From: Flavobacterium cutihirudinis | GTDB lineage: Bacteria > Bacteroidota > Bacteroidia > Flavobacteriales > Flavobacteriaceae | Direction: 5' to 3' | Length of the DNA: 64,000 bases | Assembly: GCF_003385895.1 (NCBI RefSeq) | Contig: NZ_QRDQ01000007.1 | Location: 1,265,120 to 1,329,119 of the forward strand | Part shown: in pieces, positions 19,096 to 27,000 of the stretch | Layout of the letters: each line of letters opens with the position of its first letter | Numbering within the stretch: position 1 is the first letter of the stretch | The notes under the pieces: generated by a model | Database searches by the model: none | What the model saw: the letters and a program-made list of their open reading frames with translations, nothing else | Told to the model about the DNA's origin: nothing | Position numbers and translations under genes: made by a program

Positions 19096-19134
19096 AAAAA
19101 GTTGATCTTAGCTTAAAATTGATATTGAAATAAA

Positions 19135-20448
19135 ATGAAATTAAAATTTTGTGCGGCTTTTGTTTTTGGAATTGTAACGCTTAGTGCAAATGCACAAAAA
19201 CTAGATAACATTAAACTCGACAGTCTCTTTCAAGCTTTAAATGAGAAAAATCTTTTTATGGGAAATATTTCTATTTCTAAAAATGGAAATGAAATTTACT
19301 CCAATTCCATTGGGAAAGCTGATGTAGAAAGCAATAAAGCATTAACAAAAGACACTAAATTCCGAATTGGTTCGACTACAAAAATTTTTACCTCTGCGTT
19401 AGTACTAAAAGCGGTTGAAAACAAAAAGATTACATTAAACCAAACCATCAATACTTTCTTCCCAACGATTGTAAATTCACAAAAAATTACAATTCGCAAT
19501 TTACTGAATCATCGCAGTGGAATTCATGAACTTTTGTCTGCTGACGAATTTTCCAACGGATATACTGAAGCAAAATCTCAGGAAGAAATGATTTCCATAA
19601 TTAGCAAATTTCAAAGTGATTTTGAACCAAATACCAAAGCTGATTATAGTAATTCCAATTATTATCTGCTTACTTTAATTCTAGAGAAAGTTTACAAAAA
19701 AACATACTCAGAATTATTAAACGAACAAATAATAAAACCTTTACGACTAAAAAACACCTATTTCGGAGGAAAAATCAGTATCCAAAATAATGAATGTTAT
19801 TCGTATTATTTTTCAACAAAATGGGAAAAAGATACTCAAGGAGATATGTCTGTCCCTTTAGGTGCTGGCGCGATAGTTTCTACTACATCCGATTTGACAT
19901 TTTTTATTGAGAAACTTTTCGAAGGAAAAATAATTAGTAAAGAAAGTTTAAAGACAATGACTCAGATTCAGGATAAATATGGCATGGGGATTTTTGAACT
20001 TCCTTTTTACGATAAAAAAGGTTTTGTGCATCGCGGTCAAATAGATAGTTTCAGTTCGCTCCTATCATATTTTCCTAATGAAAAATTATCGATTGCAATC
20101 ATCACAAATGGTGCTGTTTACGATAAGAAAAAAATATTAACTGCAGCATTAAGTAATTATTTCAATAAGCCAAATTCAATAAACTTTGAAACTTATCAGC
20201 CTGCTCAACAGGATCTGGAAAAAATAGCAGGAACTTATAAAAATCCCAAAAACCAACAAGAAATTACAATTACGATTAATAATAAAAGACTTTACGCAAA
20301 TTTTAGAAATCAATCGCTTTTTCTTCTTGAACCAGTATCAAAAGATAAATTTGAGAATATTTGGGAAGGGAATAAAATCGATTTTCAACTTCCTAATGAA
20401 ATGACTTTTGAGGCTGACGGAGAAAAGCTTAAGTTTTTAAAAATATAA
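19135..20448 (+). CDS. Exported serine hydrolase, beta-lactamase/PBP-like
   Basis: This 437-residue protein has a signal peptide (MKLKFCAAFVFGIVTLSANAQ). Its class C beta-lactamase-like fold is marked by the SxxK motif in GSTTKIF near residue 80 and YSN in DYSNSNYYL near residue 170. A HRGQ motif near residue 300 sits where the third active-site motif (KTG/HxG) is expected. A small C-terminal beta domain follows (DLEKIAGTYKNPKNQQEITI). Family S12 members include D-Ala-D-Ala peptidases, esterases and beta-lactamases, and the substrate is unknown. It begins 39 bases after the symporter. Confidence 0.85.
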   Translation: MKLKFCAAFVFGIVTLSANAQKLDNIKLDSLFQALNEKNLFMGNISISKNGNEIYSNSIGKADVESNKALTKDTKFRIGSTTKIFTSALVLKAVENKKITLNQTINTFFPTIVNSQKITIRNLLNHRSGIHELLSADEFSNGYTEAKSQEEMISIISKFQSDFEPNTKADYSNSNYYLLTLILEKVYKKTYSELLNEQIIKPLRLKNTYFGGKISIQNNECYSYYFSTKWEKDTQGDMSVPLGAGAIVSTTSDLTFFIEKLFEGKIISKESLKTMTQIQDKYGMGIFELPFYDKKGFVHRGQIDSFSSLLSYFPNEKLSIAIITNGAVYDKKKILTAALSNYFNKPNSINFETYQPAQQDLEKIAGTYKNPKNQQEITITINNKRLYANFRNQSLFLLEPVSKDKFENIWEGNKIDFQLPNEMTFEADGEKLKFLKI

Positions 20449-20637
20449 AATTAATTTTTAAGAAGTCTTGTTTAGTTCTCAAAAGCAAGTTTGCAATTTA
20501 AAGTACTATGAAGATGTTCTTAACTGTTTGTACGTAAAAAAACATTATTTTAGTACGTTTAAAGACTGATTTAAACCAAACCCAAAATAATAAAAGCACA
20601 CAATTAATAAAGCTTTATTTTTTTACAATACATCCTT

Positions 20638-21267
20638 ATGAAAGATTTAAAAAGATATAGTAACAAGACAAAAGCCGCTTTCATCTTATTGATTGTCATG
20701 CTGATCATTTTATTGGGAAACTTCAATACCCTTCAGAATTCCAGAAAGGTAAATGAAAATATAAATGCTATTTACAAAGATCGTCTGGTGGTGGCACATT
20801 ATATTTTTCAGTATTCAAAACAACTTCATTTTATAAAAGCCGAAGCCGAAAAGCTCGACTTAAGTGATAATATAAAGAAAGATGAAATTGCTCATACACT
20901 AACAATCATTCATAATATCGATGATCTTTACGCCAAAACGGTTTTAACAGACAAGGAAAAGCAATATTTTGACACTTTCCTAAGTTCCTGTAAAGAAATC
21001 AACAATCAGGTTGAAATGAAAAACTGGGGTAAAATAGCCAACTCAAGTGCTGAAGCTTTAAAAACCCTAGAATCTTTATCGCAAATTCAAATTGAAGAAG
21101 GAAAATCGAAACTTGCTGCTGCCAACGCCATGTATAATAAAAACAATAGTTTAGGTCAATTACAAATTGCTTTGCTTATCATTTTGGGCGGAATCACTTT
21201 TTATCTTTTAATTGTCAAGAAAATCAAAAGAACCATTAAAATTCCTGAGCCACCAAGTATGAATTAG
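20638..21267 (+). CDS. Four-helix-bundle sensor-like membrane protein
   Basis: This 209-residue protein has one membrane helix near residues 13-32, a helical extracytoplasmic region of about 130 residues, and a second membrane helix near residues 178-196. A short basic tail (KKIKRTIKIPEP) ends it. The layout matches the 4HB ligand-binding domain of methyl-accepting chemoreceptors, but the HAMP and signalling domains are absent, so it cannot signal alone in the usual way. No kinase or chemotaxis gene is near. Confidence 0.65.
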   Translation: MKDLKRYSNKTKAAFILLIVMLIILLGNFNTLQNSRKVNENINAIYKDRLVVAHYIFQYSKQLHFIKAEAEKLDLSDNIKKDEIAHTLTIIHNIDDLYAKTVLTDKEKQYFDTFLSSCKEINNQVEMKNWGKIANSSAEALKTLESLSQIQIEEGKSKLAAANAMYNKNNSLGQLQIALLIILGGITFYLLIVKKIKRTIKIPEPPSMN

Positions 21268-21334
21268 AAATTTTAAACTTTAAAATTGCAACCTCCAAAT
21301 TCTAAATTCCAAAACGTTACAGTTAAAAAAAGGC

Positions 21335-21370
21335 ATAAAAAAATTCCAAAACCCGAAAGCTTTGGAATTT
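21335..21370 (-). terminator. Terminator of the DUF2911 gene
   Basis: AAATTCCAAA pairs perfectly with TTTGGAATTT across ten loop bases. On the minus strand it is followed by a seven-base T run. It belongs to the dispersed AATTCCAA repeat class of this window. Confidence 0.75.
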
Positions 21371-21398
21371 GGAATTTTAATATTGAGAATTTAGACAA

Positions 21399-22241
21399 TT
21401 ATCTGCTCCATTCAGCGATACTATCTTTGTTCATTTTTACGTAATCCTGATTGTTTGCAGTTTCAGCAGCAGCTAAAGAAGCTTTTGCAGTTTCAACAGC
21501 TCCTTTTTTATCACCTTGTTTTGCCTGAATCAACGATTTTAATCTTAAAATGAAATACGGTTTCTCTGTAACCATATCTAAAGATTTGTCAACATAAGTT
21601 CTTGCAGTTTCGATATTTCCGTTTGATTGAAACAAATATTGTGCAGCTGCAAAATAGTCATTTGAAGATGGTCCGGCCAAAGTTTTTTCGATACTTGCTG
21701 TAGCAGTTTTTGCAGTTGGAACTTCAAATTTTAAAGCAACGTGAGAGTTTTCCCAAGCCATTTCCAAATATCCAAAATTCGGATCCAATCCATTAATTCC
21801 GATAGTAAATGTTTCAACTGGAGTTGGTAATGCATCTTCTTTTACTGTAGTTCTTAACGCTACATAAGAATCGCTCCAGTTTTCAGGTAATCCCCAATTG
21901 TCTGTTGAAAGGTAAAAAATAACTTCCCAGCTTTCGATTTTTGGAATCGTGTAAAGTGCATATTTTCCTTTTTTCAGTGTTTTTCCATCGATAATCACAT
22001 CATCACTGAAATTAATAATTGTATTTTCGTTTGCACCAGTTCTCCATAATTTACCAAATGGAACCAAATTTCCGAAAACAGCTCTTCCGCGTGCGCCAGG
22101 TCTTGAATAAGTAACTTCAACATCTGTTAAACCAACTGTTTGTTTGATATACGCTTTTGGGCTTGCTTGTGGTGTTTTAACTTGAGCTTCAGCTGTAAAA
22201 GGAGCTATTACAATCGCTAATGCAATAAGTAGTTTTTTCAT
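21399..22241 (-). CDS. DUF2911 periplasmic protein
   Basis: This 280-residue protein has a signal peptide (cleavage near FTAEAQ). A DUF2911 domain spans about residues 25-170 and includes DVEVTYSRPGARGR and the repeated Trp/Asn motifs LWRTGANENTIINFS and NWGLPENWSDSY. The last 90 residues look helical and TPR-like (YFAAAQYLFQSNGNIETA, KGAVETAKASLAAAE). Function is unknown. It is common in Bacteroidota. A -33/-7 promoter lies just upstream. Confidence 0.85.
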   Translation of the reverse strand: MKKLLIALAIVIAPFTAEAQVKTPQASPKAYIKQTVGLTDVEVTYSRPGARGRAVFGNLVPFGKLWRTGANENTIINFSDDVIIDGKTLKKGKYALYTIPKIESWEVIFYLSTDNWGLPENWSDSYVALRTTVKEDALPTPVETFTIGINGLDPNFGYLEMAWENSHVALKFEVPTAKTATASIEKTLAGPSSNDYFAAAQYLFQSNGNIETARTYVDKSLDMVTEKPYFILRLKSLIQAKQGDKKGAVETAKASLAAAETANNQDYVKMNKDSIAEWSR

Positions 22242-22263
22242 CTTAGTATTATTTTGTTTTGTT

Positions 22264-22291
22264 CAAATTTACAAATTCAAAAAACGAACAA
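22264..22291 (-). promoter_or_regulatory. Promoter of the DUF2911 gene
   Basis: On the minus strand TTG (22289-22291), a 17-base spacer and TAAATTTG (22264-22271) match the Bacteroidota consensus, 22 bases before the ATG. Confidence 0.6.
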
Positions 22292-22310
22292 ATGTTAAAT
22301 TTTATATAAT

Positions 22311-22973
22311 TCAAGCATTGATCTGTGATATTTTTTCTGCATTCAATTCATTAAAATGATTGATAATCATATCCGCTTTTGATAAATCCTGGAGATTCGA
22401 ATGAATACTATTATAACCCACACAATAAATTCCGGCAGCTTTTGCCGCTAATACTCCATTTGTGCTGTCTTCGATAATAATGCAGTTCTCTTTTGGCGCA
22501 ACCGATAAAGATGCGGCATGAATAAATATAGCCGGATTTGGTTTAGACTGCGGAAAATCTTCTCCACTAACAATAGCCGAAAAATACTGGTGCAAATTAA
22601 ATCTTGTAAAAACGCGATTTATCGTAACTTTTGAAGCTGAAGAAGCTAATATTAACTGAATTCCATTATCGTATAAATCCTTAATCAGATCTTCTACTCC
22701 ATCAAGCAAGTACAAATCGTCTTTAGTATCGAATGCATCATTGAAAATATCTCTTTTTCTTTGAATTAAATCTTCTACTTCGTGTTCGATTACAGGAAAA
22801 AATCCTTTTAAAGTCTGAAATGTATTTCGGGTCGAAAATCCAGTAAAAGAAGTATACATTTCTTCTGAAACTTCAATATTTAATTCTGAAAATTGCTTGT
22901 AATAGGCATAACGATGAACGGGTTCTGTATCGACAATTACGCCGTCCATATCAAAAATTACTGTTTTAATCAT
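22311..22973 (-). CDS. HAD phosphatase, beta-phosphoglucomutase-like
   Basis: This 220-residue cytoplasmic HAD enzyme has the nucleophile motif FDMDGVIVDTEP (D8, D10), a helical cap domain at about residues 17-85, motif II LASSAS near residue 111, and motif III IIEDSTNGVLAAKAAG near residue 166. This is the subfamily I architecture of beta-phosphoglucomutase and phosphosugar phosphatases. The substrate cannot be read from sequence. Confidence 0.85.
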   Translation of the reverse strand: MIKTVIFDMDGVIVDTEPVHRYAYYKQFSELNIEVSEEMYTSFTGFSTRNTFQTLKGFFPVIEHEVEDLIQRKRDIFNDAFDTKDDLYLLDGVEDLIKDLYDNGIQLILASSASKVTINRVFTRFNLHQYFSAIVSGEDFPQSKPNPAIFIHAASLSVAPKENCIIIEDSTNGVLAAKAAGIYCVGYNSIHSNLQDLSKADMIINHFNELNAEKISQINA

Positions 22974-23001
22974 TTTTTTAAGTTGCTAAGGTTCTAAGCT
23001 A

Positions 23002-23050
23002 CTAAGTTGCTAAGTTTCTCAATTGATACTAAAAAAACTTAGCAACTTAG
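23002..23050. repeat. Perfect 16-bp inverted repeat built from TAAGTTGC words
   Basis: CTAAGTTGCTAAGTTT (23002-23017) and its exact complement (23035-23050) surround a 17-base loop. Further copies of AAGTTGCTAAG-like and CTTAGAATC-like words flank it. It may serve as a terminator for tcdA, but no T run follows. Confidence 0.7.
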
Positions 23051-23078
23051 AATCTTAGCATCTTAGAATCTTCTTTAT

Positions 23079-23795
23079 CTATTCTTTTTTCAACAAGTGA
23101 CGAATTACGGTTTCAGCTGCATGAAGACCAAATAATCCGGGCATATAGCTGTTTGTTCCGTAAAAGGATTTTTTAAAATTTTTTCCGTCAGTTAATTTCA
23201 GACTTTTTTCATCTTGGATTTCAGATGAAAAAACCACTTTAAGTTTATTGATTTTTACTGCCTTTAATCGTTTTCTGATTGTTTTAGAAAAATAACAGTT
23301 TATTGTCTTAGAAATATCTGCAACTTTTACTTTAGATGCAAGCATCTTACCTCCTGCTCCCATGCTGCTTATGGTTTTAACTCTTTTGCGTTTTGCGGCA
23401 ATAATTAAATTCAATTTCGGCGTGATACTGTCAATACAATCCATAACATAATCAAAATCGGAAGAAACAATTTCGAATGCACGTTCCGGCGATAAAAATT
23501 CCTGAACACGAGTTAGATTCAATTCCGGATTAATATCCATTAAGCGATCTCCGACAATTTTGATTTTTGGCTGACCAACGGTAGAATGCAATGCGGGTAA
23601 TTGTCTGTTGATATTTGTAATATCAACCACATCACCATCAACAATTGTCATATTTCCGACACCGGCTCTTGCTAAAAATTCAGCTGCAAAAGATCCTACG
23701 CCACCTAAACCAACCACCAAAACGTTAGCATTTTTCAAATTTTCTAATCCTTCTTTTGTAAATAAAAGTTCGGCTCTTTCTGTCCACTCTGCCAT
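23079..23795 (-). CDS. tcdA: tRNA threonylcarbamoyladenosine dehydratase
   Basis: This 238-residue E1-like (ThiF/MoeB superfamily) enzyme converts t6A37 of tRNA to its cyclic form using ATP. The nucleotide-binding loop is VLVVGLGGVGSFAAEFLARAG at about residues 25-45, with DGDVVDITNINRQ and a D of YVMDCIDSI further on. The TcdA-specific C-terminus KSFYGTNSYMPGLFGLHAAE is present. Its length is slightly shorter than the E. coli enzyme. It precedes (downstream on the minus strand) the HAD phosphatase gene. Confidence 0.88.
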   Translation of the reverse strand: MAEWTERAELLFTKEGLENLKNANVLVVGLGGVGSFAAEFLARAGVGNMTIVDGDVVDITNINRQLPALHSTVGQPKIKIVGDRLMDINPELNLTRVQEFLSPERAFEIVSSDFDYVMDCIDSITPKLNLIIAAKRKRVKTISSMGAGGKMLASKVKVADISKTINCYFSKTIRKRLKAVKINKLKVVFSSEIQDEKSLKLTDGKNFKKSFYGTNSYMPGLFGLHAAETVIRHLLKKE

Positions 23796-23825
23796 ATGTA
23801 ATCTTTATGTTTGTTTTATTTTTTG

Positions 23826-23862
23826 TTTCACGTTTCACGTTTCAAGTTTCAGGTTTAACGCT
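23826..23862. repeat. TTTCACG/TTTCAAG tandem word repeat
   Basis: Four to five degenerate heptamers (TTTCACG, TTTCACG, TTTCAAG, TTTCAGG) follow each other between tatD-like and tcdA genes. This is slippage-type intergenic filler with no gene. Confidence 0.55.
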
Positions 23863-23888
23863 CAGCCTGACAAAATCTTACGTTTAAC

Positions 23889-24545
23889 CTATGATAAATC
23901 ACTTTTAAATATTCTTAAATAATTACTTAAAATAATATCTTGTAATTCTTTTAATTCTAATTCTTTATATTCAGCAGCTAAACTATAAACTTGCTGAATT
24001 TTTTCTTCAATTGTATCGGTTTCCAAAAGAAATTTATCATTCGGAACATTTTGGAAAACTGTCTTTAGATCCGGATTTTTTAGCAGATATTTTCCAAATG
24101 AAATATAAAAACCTTCTTTAATAAGCTGATTGGCAACCTGACTATTTTTAGAAAATCCATGAATAATCATCGGAACCGAAATATTCAATTTCTTTTTTAT
24201 TTCAATTACTTCCTGAAAAGCAGCTACGCAATGAATCACAACTGGTTTTTTATATTTTTCGGCTAAAGCCAATTGCTTTTCAAAAACTACTATTTGATTT
24301 TCAAATGGCTGCTCACTTCGTTTATCCAGACCACATTCACCAATCGCCAAACAATTTTCTGTTTGCAGTTTTTCTTTTATAATCTTCAAATCAGTTTCCA
24401 GCCTTTCTTCTGAAATATGCCACGGATGAATTCCAATGGAATAAAATGGTATCGATGCATCAAATTCATGTGGATATTGATTCACCAATTCCAAAACATT
24501 GGATTGATTTGTAAACTGATGCGTATGAAAATTAAAGAATTCCAT
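23889..24545 (-). CDS. TatD-family metal-dependent hydrolase
   Basis: This 218-residue TIM-barrel hydrolase has the metal motif FNFHTHQF at residues 4-11, GIHPWH near residue 38, GECGLD near residue 68, VIHCV near 100 and ETDTIEE near 174. Family members act as DNases or D-aminoacyl hydrolases. It is somewhat shorter than E. coli TatD (about 260 residues), as usual for the Bacteroidota form. Its ATG overlaps the stop codon of the upstream DUF1684 gene by one base, so the two are likely translationally coupled. Confidence 0.85.
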   Translation of the reverse strand: MEFFNFHTHQFTNQSNVLELVNQYPHEFDASIPFYSIGIHPWHISEERLETDLKIIKEKLQTENCLAIGECGLDKRSEQPFENQIVVFEKQLALAEKYKKPVVIHCVAAFQEVIEIKKKLNISVPMIIHGFSKNSQVANQLIKEGFYISFGKYLLKNPDLKTVFQNVPNDKFLLETDTIEEKIQQVYSLAAEYKELELKELQDIILSNYLRIFKSDLS

Positions 24546-25144
24546 TAATGAAATGTTTTAACTCCAGCTTTTATCTCAACATTCAAGTCATTTTCCAAAG
24601 GAACAAGCGGACATGAATATTTATGATTATAAGCACAATATGGATTATAGGCTTGGTTAAAATCGATTGTTATAGAATCTCCTTTCGGAATTTTTAGATC
24701 AATATATCTTCCGCCGATATAACTTTCTTTTCCGCAGGTCAAATCAGAAAAAGGCAAAAACAAATGATCTTTATATTCTTTTTGTTTTGAAAGTTCAATG
24801 TTTCTATAAACATTTAGTTTTAGTTCTGTGCCGTTTAAAGTAAAATAAAGTGTTCCAAACTTTATATATTTTGGTGTTCTTGTGCCGGTTGTTTTCATTT
24901 CAAAAACCTTTTCGTTTTCGGCTTTTACAAATTTTGCATTTACAAAATACTGACTGTTTATAGGATAAAATTCGAGTGTTTTAAAAACTTTCAAATCCTC
25001 TTCCATCAATGGACTTGTCTTAGCATCAGCATATTCAGAATTAATTTGCTTCTGAAACTTCTCAGCTTCTTTCTGACTGAATTTCTTTTGACTAAAGCCA
25101 AAAGTAAACACCAATAAAAAAAATAGGATAAGGTTGTTTTTCAT
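24545..25144 (-). CDS. DUF1684 exported protein
   Basis: This 199-residue protein has a signal peptide (MKNNLILFFLLVFTFGFSQ). The DUF1684 core is recognisable from KYIKFGTLYFTLNG, FLPFSDLTCGKESYIGGRYID and the conserved YNPYCAYNHKYSCPLVP with three Cys. Its function is unknown. A longer frame reaches 25183, but the ATG at 25144 places the signal peptide correctly and is used. Confidence 0.85.
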   Translation of the reverse strand: MKNNLILFFLLVFTFGFSQKKFSQKEAEKFQKQINSEYADAKTSPLMEEDLKVFKTLEFYPINSQYFVNAKFVKAENEKVFEMKTTGTRTPKYIKFGTLYFTLNGTELKLNVYRNIELSKQKEYKDHLFLPFSDLTCGKESYIGGRYIDLKIPKGDSITIDFNQAYNPYCAYNHKYSCPLVPLENDLNVEIKAGVKTFH

Positions 25145-25214
25145 CTTTAAAAATTTTCTGCAAAAATAGTTTAAAAGTAACAAAGCAACAACCGTTCTAC
25201 GTTACAAAGTTTCC

Positions 25215-25222
25215 TAACTTTG
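25215..25222 (+). promoter_or_regulatory. -7 element of the MFS gene
   Basis: TAACTTTG fits TAnnTTTG 20 bases before the ATG at 25243. The -33 position lacks a clear TTG. Confidence 0.5.
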
Positions 25223-25242
25223 TTGCAAATACAAGAATTCTA

Positions 25243-26460
25243 ATGCTTAAAACTGCTTTCAACCATTACATCAATAATTTTAAAGGATTTACTAGAGAAA
25301 TTTGGATACTTACTTTGATTACTTTTATCAATCGCGCGGGAACAATGGTACTTCCGTTTCTATCGAAATATTTAAAAGAAGATCTTCATTTCACTTACAA
25401 TCAGGTTGGTTGGATAATGGTAGCTTTTGGTTTGGGTTCCATGTTGGGTTCCTGGCTAGGAGGCAAACTCTCAGACAAAATTGGCTTCTATAAAGTAATG
25501 ATCTTCAGTTTGTTTACCAGCGGAGTTTCACTTTTTTTCGTTCAATATATTACAACATTCTGGACGCTTTGCTTTGCAATGTTTGTATTAATGACCATTG
25601 CCGATATGTTTAGACCGGCCATGTTTGTCTCTTTAGGCGCCTACGCAAAACCTGAAAACAGAACTCGTGCTCTGACTTTAGTAAGATTAGCGGTAAATTT
25701 AGGATTTGCTGCCGGCCCTGCTCTCGGAGGTTTAATTATAATGGGAATGGGATATTCTGGCCTTTTTTGGGTTGATGGCGCGTCGTGTATTCTCTCGATT
25801 TCAATCTTTGCACTATTGGTAAAAGAAAAGAAAAAAGCGATTCACGATGATAAAGCAGAAAGTGCGGGAGATATCAAATCGGTTTTTCATGATAAAATTT
25901 TCTGGGTATTCTTATTTGTAAGCTTTGTGACGGCAATGATTTTCTTTCAGTTGTTTACGACATTGCCTTTATATCATAATGAAAAATTTGGTCTAACGGA
26001 ATTTCAGACTGGTTTATTAATGACCTTAAACGGGCTTCTTATTTTTGCTCTCGAAATGCCTACAGTTGGTTTTATGGAGCGAAAAGGTGTTCCTAAAATC
26101 AAAATTATAATTGTAGGATCTTTTGTAATGGCATTTAGCTTCATGCTCTTATTAATTAATGTTTGGGCCGGAATCCTGGTTATTGCAATGATTTGTATTT
26201 CGATTGGAGAAATTTTAACCTTTCCTTTTTCCAATGGATTTGCTTTGAGCCGCGCTCCACGTAGTCAGGAAGGACGCTATATGGCGCTTTATACGATGAG
26301 TTTTAGTTTGGCTCATATTGTAAGTTCTAAAGTTGGCTTCGAAATTATCGCCGATTTTGGCTATCAGACCAATTGGTTCTTTATGGCTTGCATTGGTGTT
26401 TTTGCAACATTCTGTTGTATTTGGGTAAAAAAAGCATTGGTCCGCGAAAAAATATCTTAA
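25243..26460 (+). CDS. MFS transporter, drug-efflux type
   Basis: This 405-residue inner-membrane protein has twelve predicted membrane segments. It carries the MFS loop 2-3 signature GSWLGGKLSDKIGFYKVM near residue 70, the antiporter-type motif NLGFAAGPALGGLI near 152 and a second-half counterpart GFMERKGVPKIK near 275. Its features suit a proton-driven multidrug or small-molecule exporter, but the cargo is unknown. The BlaI array lies 93 bases after its stop in the same direction. Confidence 0.88.
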   Translation: MLKTAFNHYINNFKGFTREIWILTLITFINRAGTMVLPFLSKYLKEDLHFTYNQVGWIMVAFGLGSMLGSWLGGKLSDKIGFYKVMIFSLFTSGVSLFFVQYITTFWTLCFAMFVLMTIADMFRPAMFVSLGAYAKPENRTRALTLVRLAVNLGFAAGPALGGLIIMGMGYSGLFWVDGASCILSISIFALLVKEKKKAIHDDKAESAGDIKSVFHDKIFWVFLFVSFVTAMIFFQLFTTLPLYHNEKFGLTEFQTGLLMTLNGLLIFALEMPTVGFMERKGVPKIKIIIVGSFVMAFSFMLLLINVWAGILVIAMICISIGEILTFPFSNGFALSRAPRSQEGRYMALYTMSFSLAHIVSSKVGFEIIADFGYQTNWFFMACIGVFATFCCIWVKKALVREKIS

Positions 26461-26552
26461 AGTTTATTTTCTTCTAAATAATTAAATTTCAATTCATTAC
26501 ATTTGAATTGAATTAGCTTTTTACATCTAAATCTAAACCTTTAACTTAAAAA

Positions 26553-26598
26553 ATAGTTAAATAACTACTTTTATAGTTGCGTAACTATAAAAATAGTT
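26553..26598 (+). promoter_or_regulatory. BlaI operator array
   Basis: ATAGTT occurs at 26553, 26573 and 26593 (exact 20-base period). The inverted form AACTA(T) occurs at 26563 and 26583. This gives five half-sites every 10 bases in alternating orientation with 4-base spacers. It overlaps the -33 element of the promoter. BlaI/MecI repressors bind such dyads as dimers, so this is the probable self-operator. Confidence 0.75.
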
Positions 26599-26607
26599 GT
26601 AGGTTTG
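26577..26607 (+). promoter_or_regulatory. Promoter of the BlaI-M56 operon
   Basis: TTG (26577-26579), a 20-base spacer and TAGGTTTG (26600-26607) are a full match to the Bacteroidota promoter. The ATG of blaI lies 17 bases downstream. The TTG sits inside the operator array, so bound BlaI would block it. Confidence 0.72.
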
Positions 26608-26624
26608 AATTAAAATTAAAAGAG

Positions 26625-26993
26625 ATGCAAAAGTTAACCAACAAAGAAGAAGAAATAATGCAAATTTTATGGAAGCTTAAAAAAGCATTCGTAAAAGAGA
26701 TTCAGGCCGAGATAACTGAAGACCAACCGCATTATAACACGCTTTCGACTATAGTTCGAAATCTGGAGGAAAAAGGTTTTGTGGCGCACAACGCATTTGG
26801 AAATACACATCAGTATTACCCAATTGTCACTTTAGAGGCGTACAGCAAAAAGTACATGAAAACAGCTATCGATAATTATTTCAACAGCTCGTATAAAAAT
26901 ATGGTTTCATTTTTTGCAAAAGAAGAAAAAATTTCTGCTGCAGAACTTCGTGAAATTCTGGCAATGATCGAATCTCCAAAAGAAGAAAAATAA
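26625..26993 (+). CDS. blaI: BlaI/MecI-family repressor, copy 1
   Basis: This 122-residue winged-helix repressor has the BlaI N-terminal signature LTNKEEEIMQILWKLKKAFV, the recognition region HYNTLSTIVRNLEEKGFV, the HQYYP wing, and a C-terminal dimerisation helix (YKNMVSFFAKEEKISAAEL). Family members are cleaved or released when a paired M56 membrane protease senses a signal. The ATG at 26625 is used; the in-frame TTG at 26577 is part of the promoter. It is 7 bases ahead of its M56 partner and differs from copy 2 at only five residues. Confidence 0.92.
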   Translation: MQKLTNKEEEIMQILWKLKKAFVKEIQAEITEDQPHYNTLSTIVRNLEEKGFVAHNAFGNTHQYYPIVTLEAYSKKYMKTAIDNYFNSSYKNMVSFFAKEEKISAAELREILAMIESPKEEK

Positions 26994-27000
26994 TAGTTCT

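Noticed and set aside
26577..26624. TTG start for BlaI copy 1
   Set aside because: This TTG is the -33 promoter element; BlaI family starts at the ATG.
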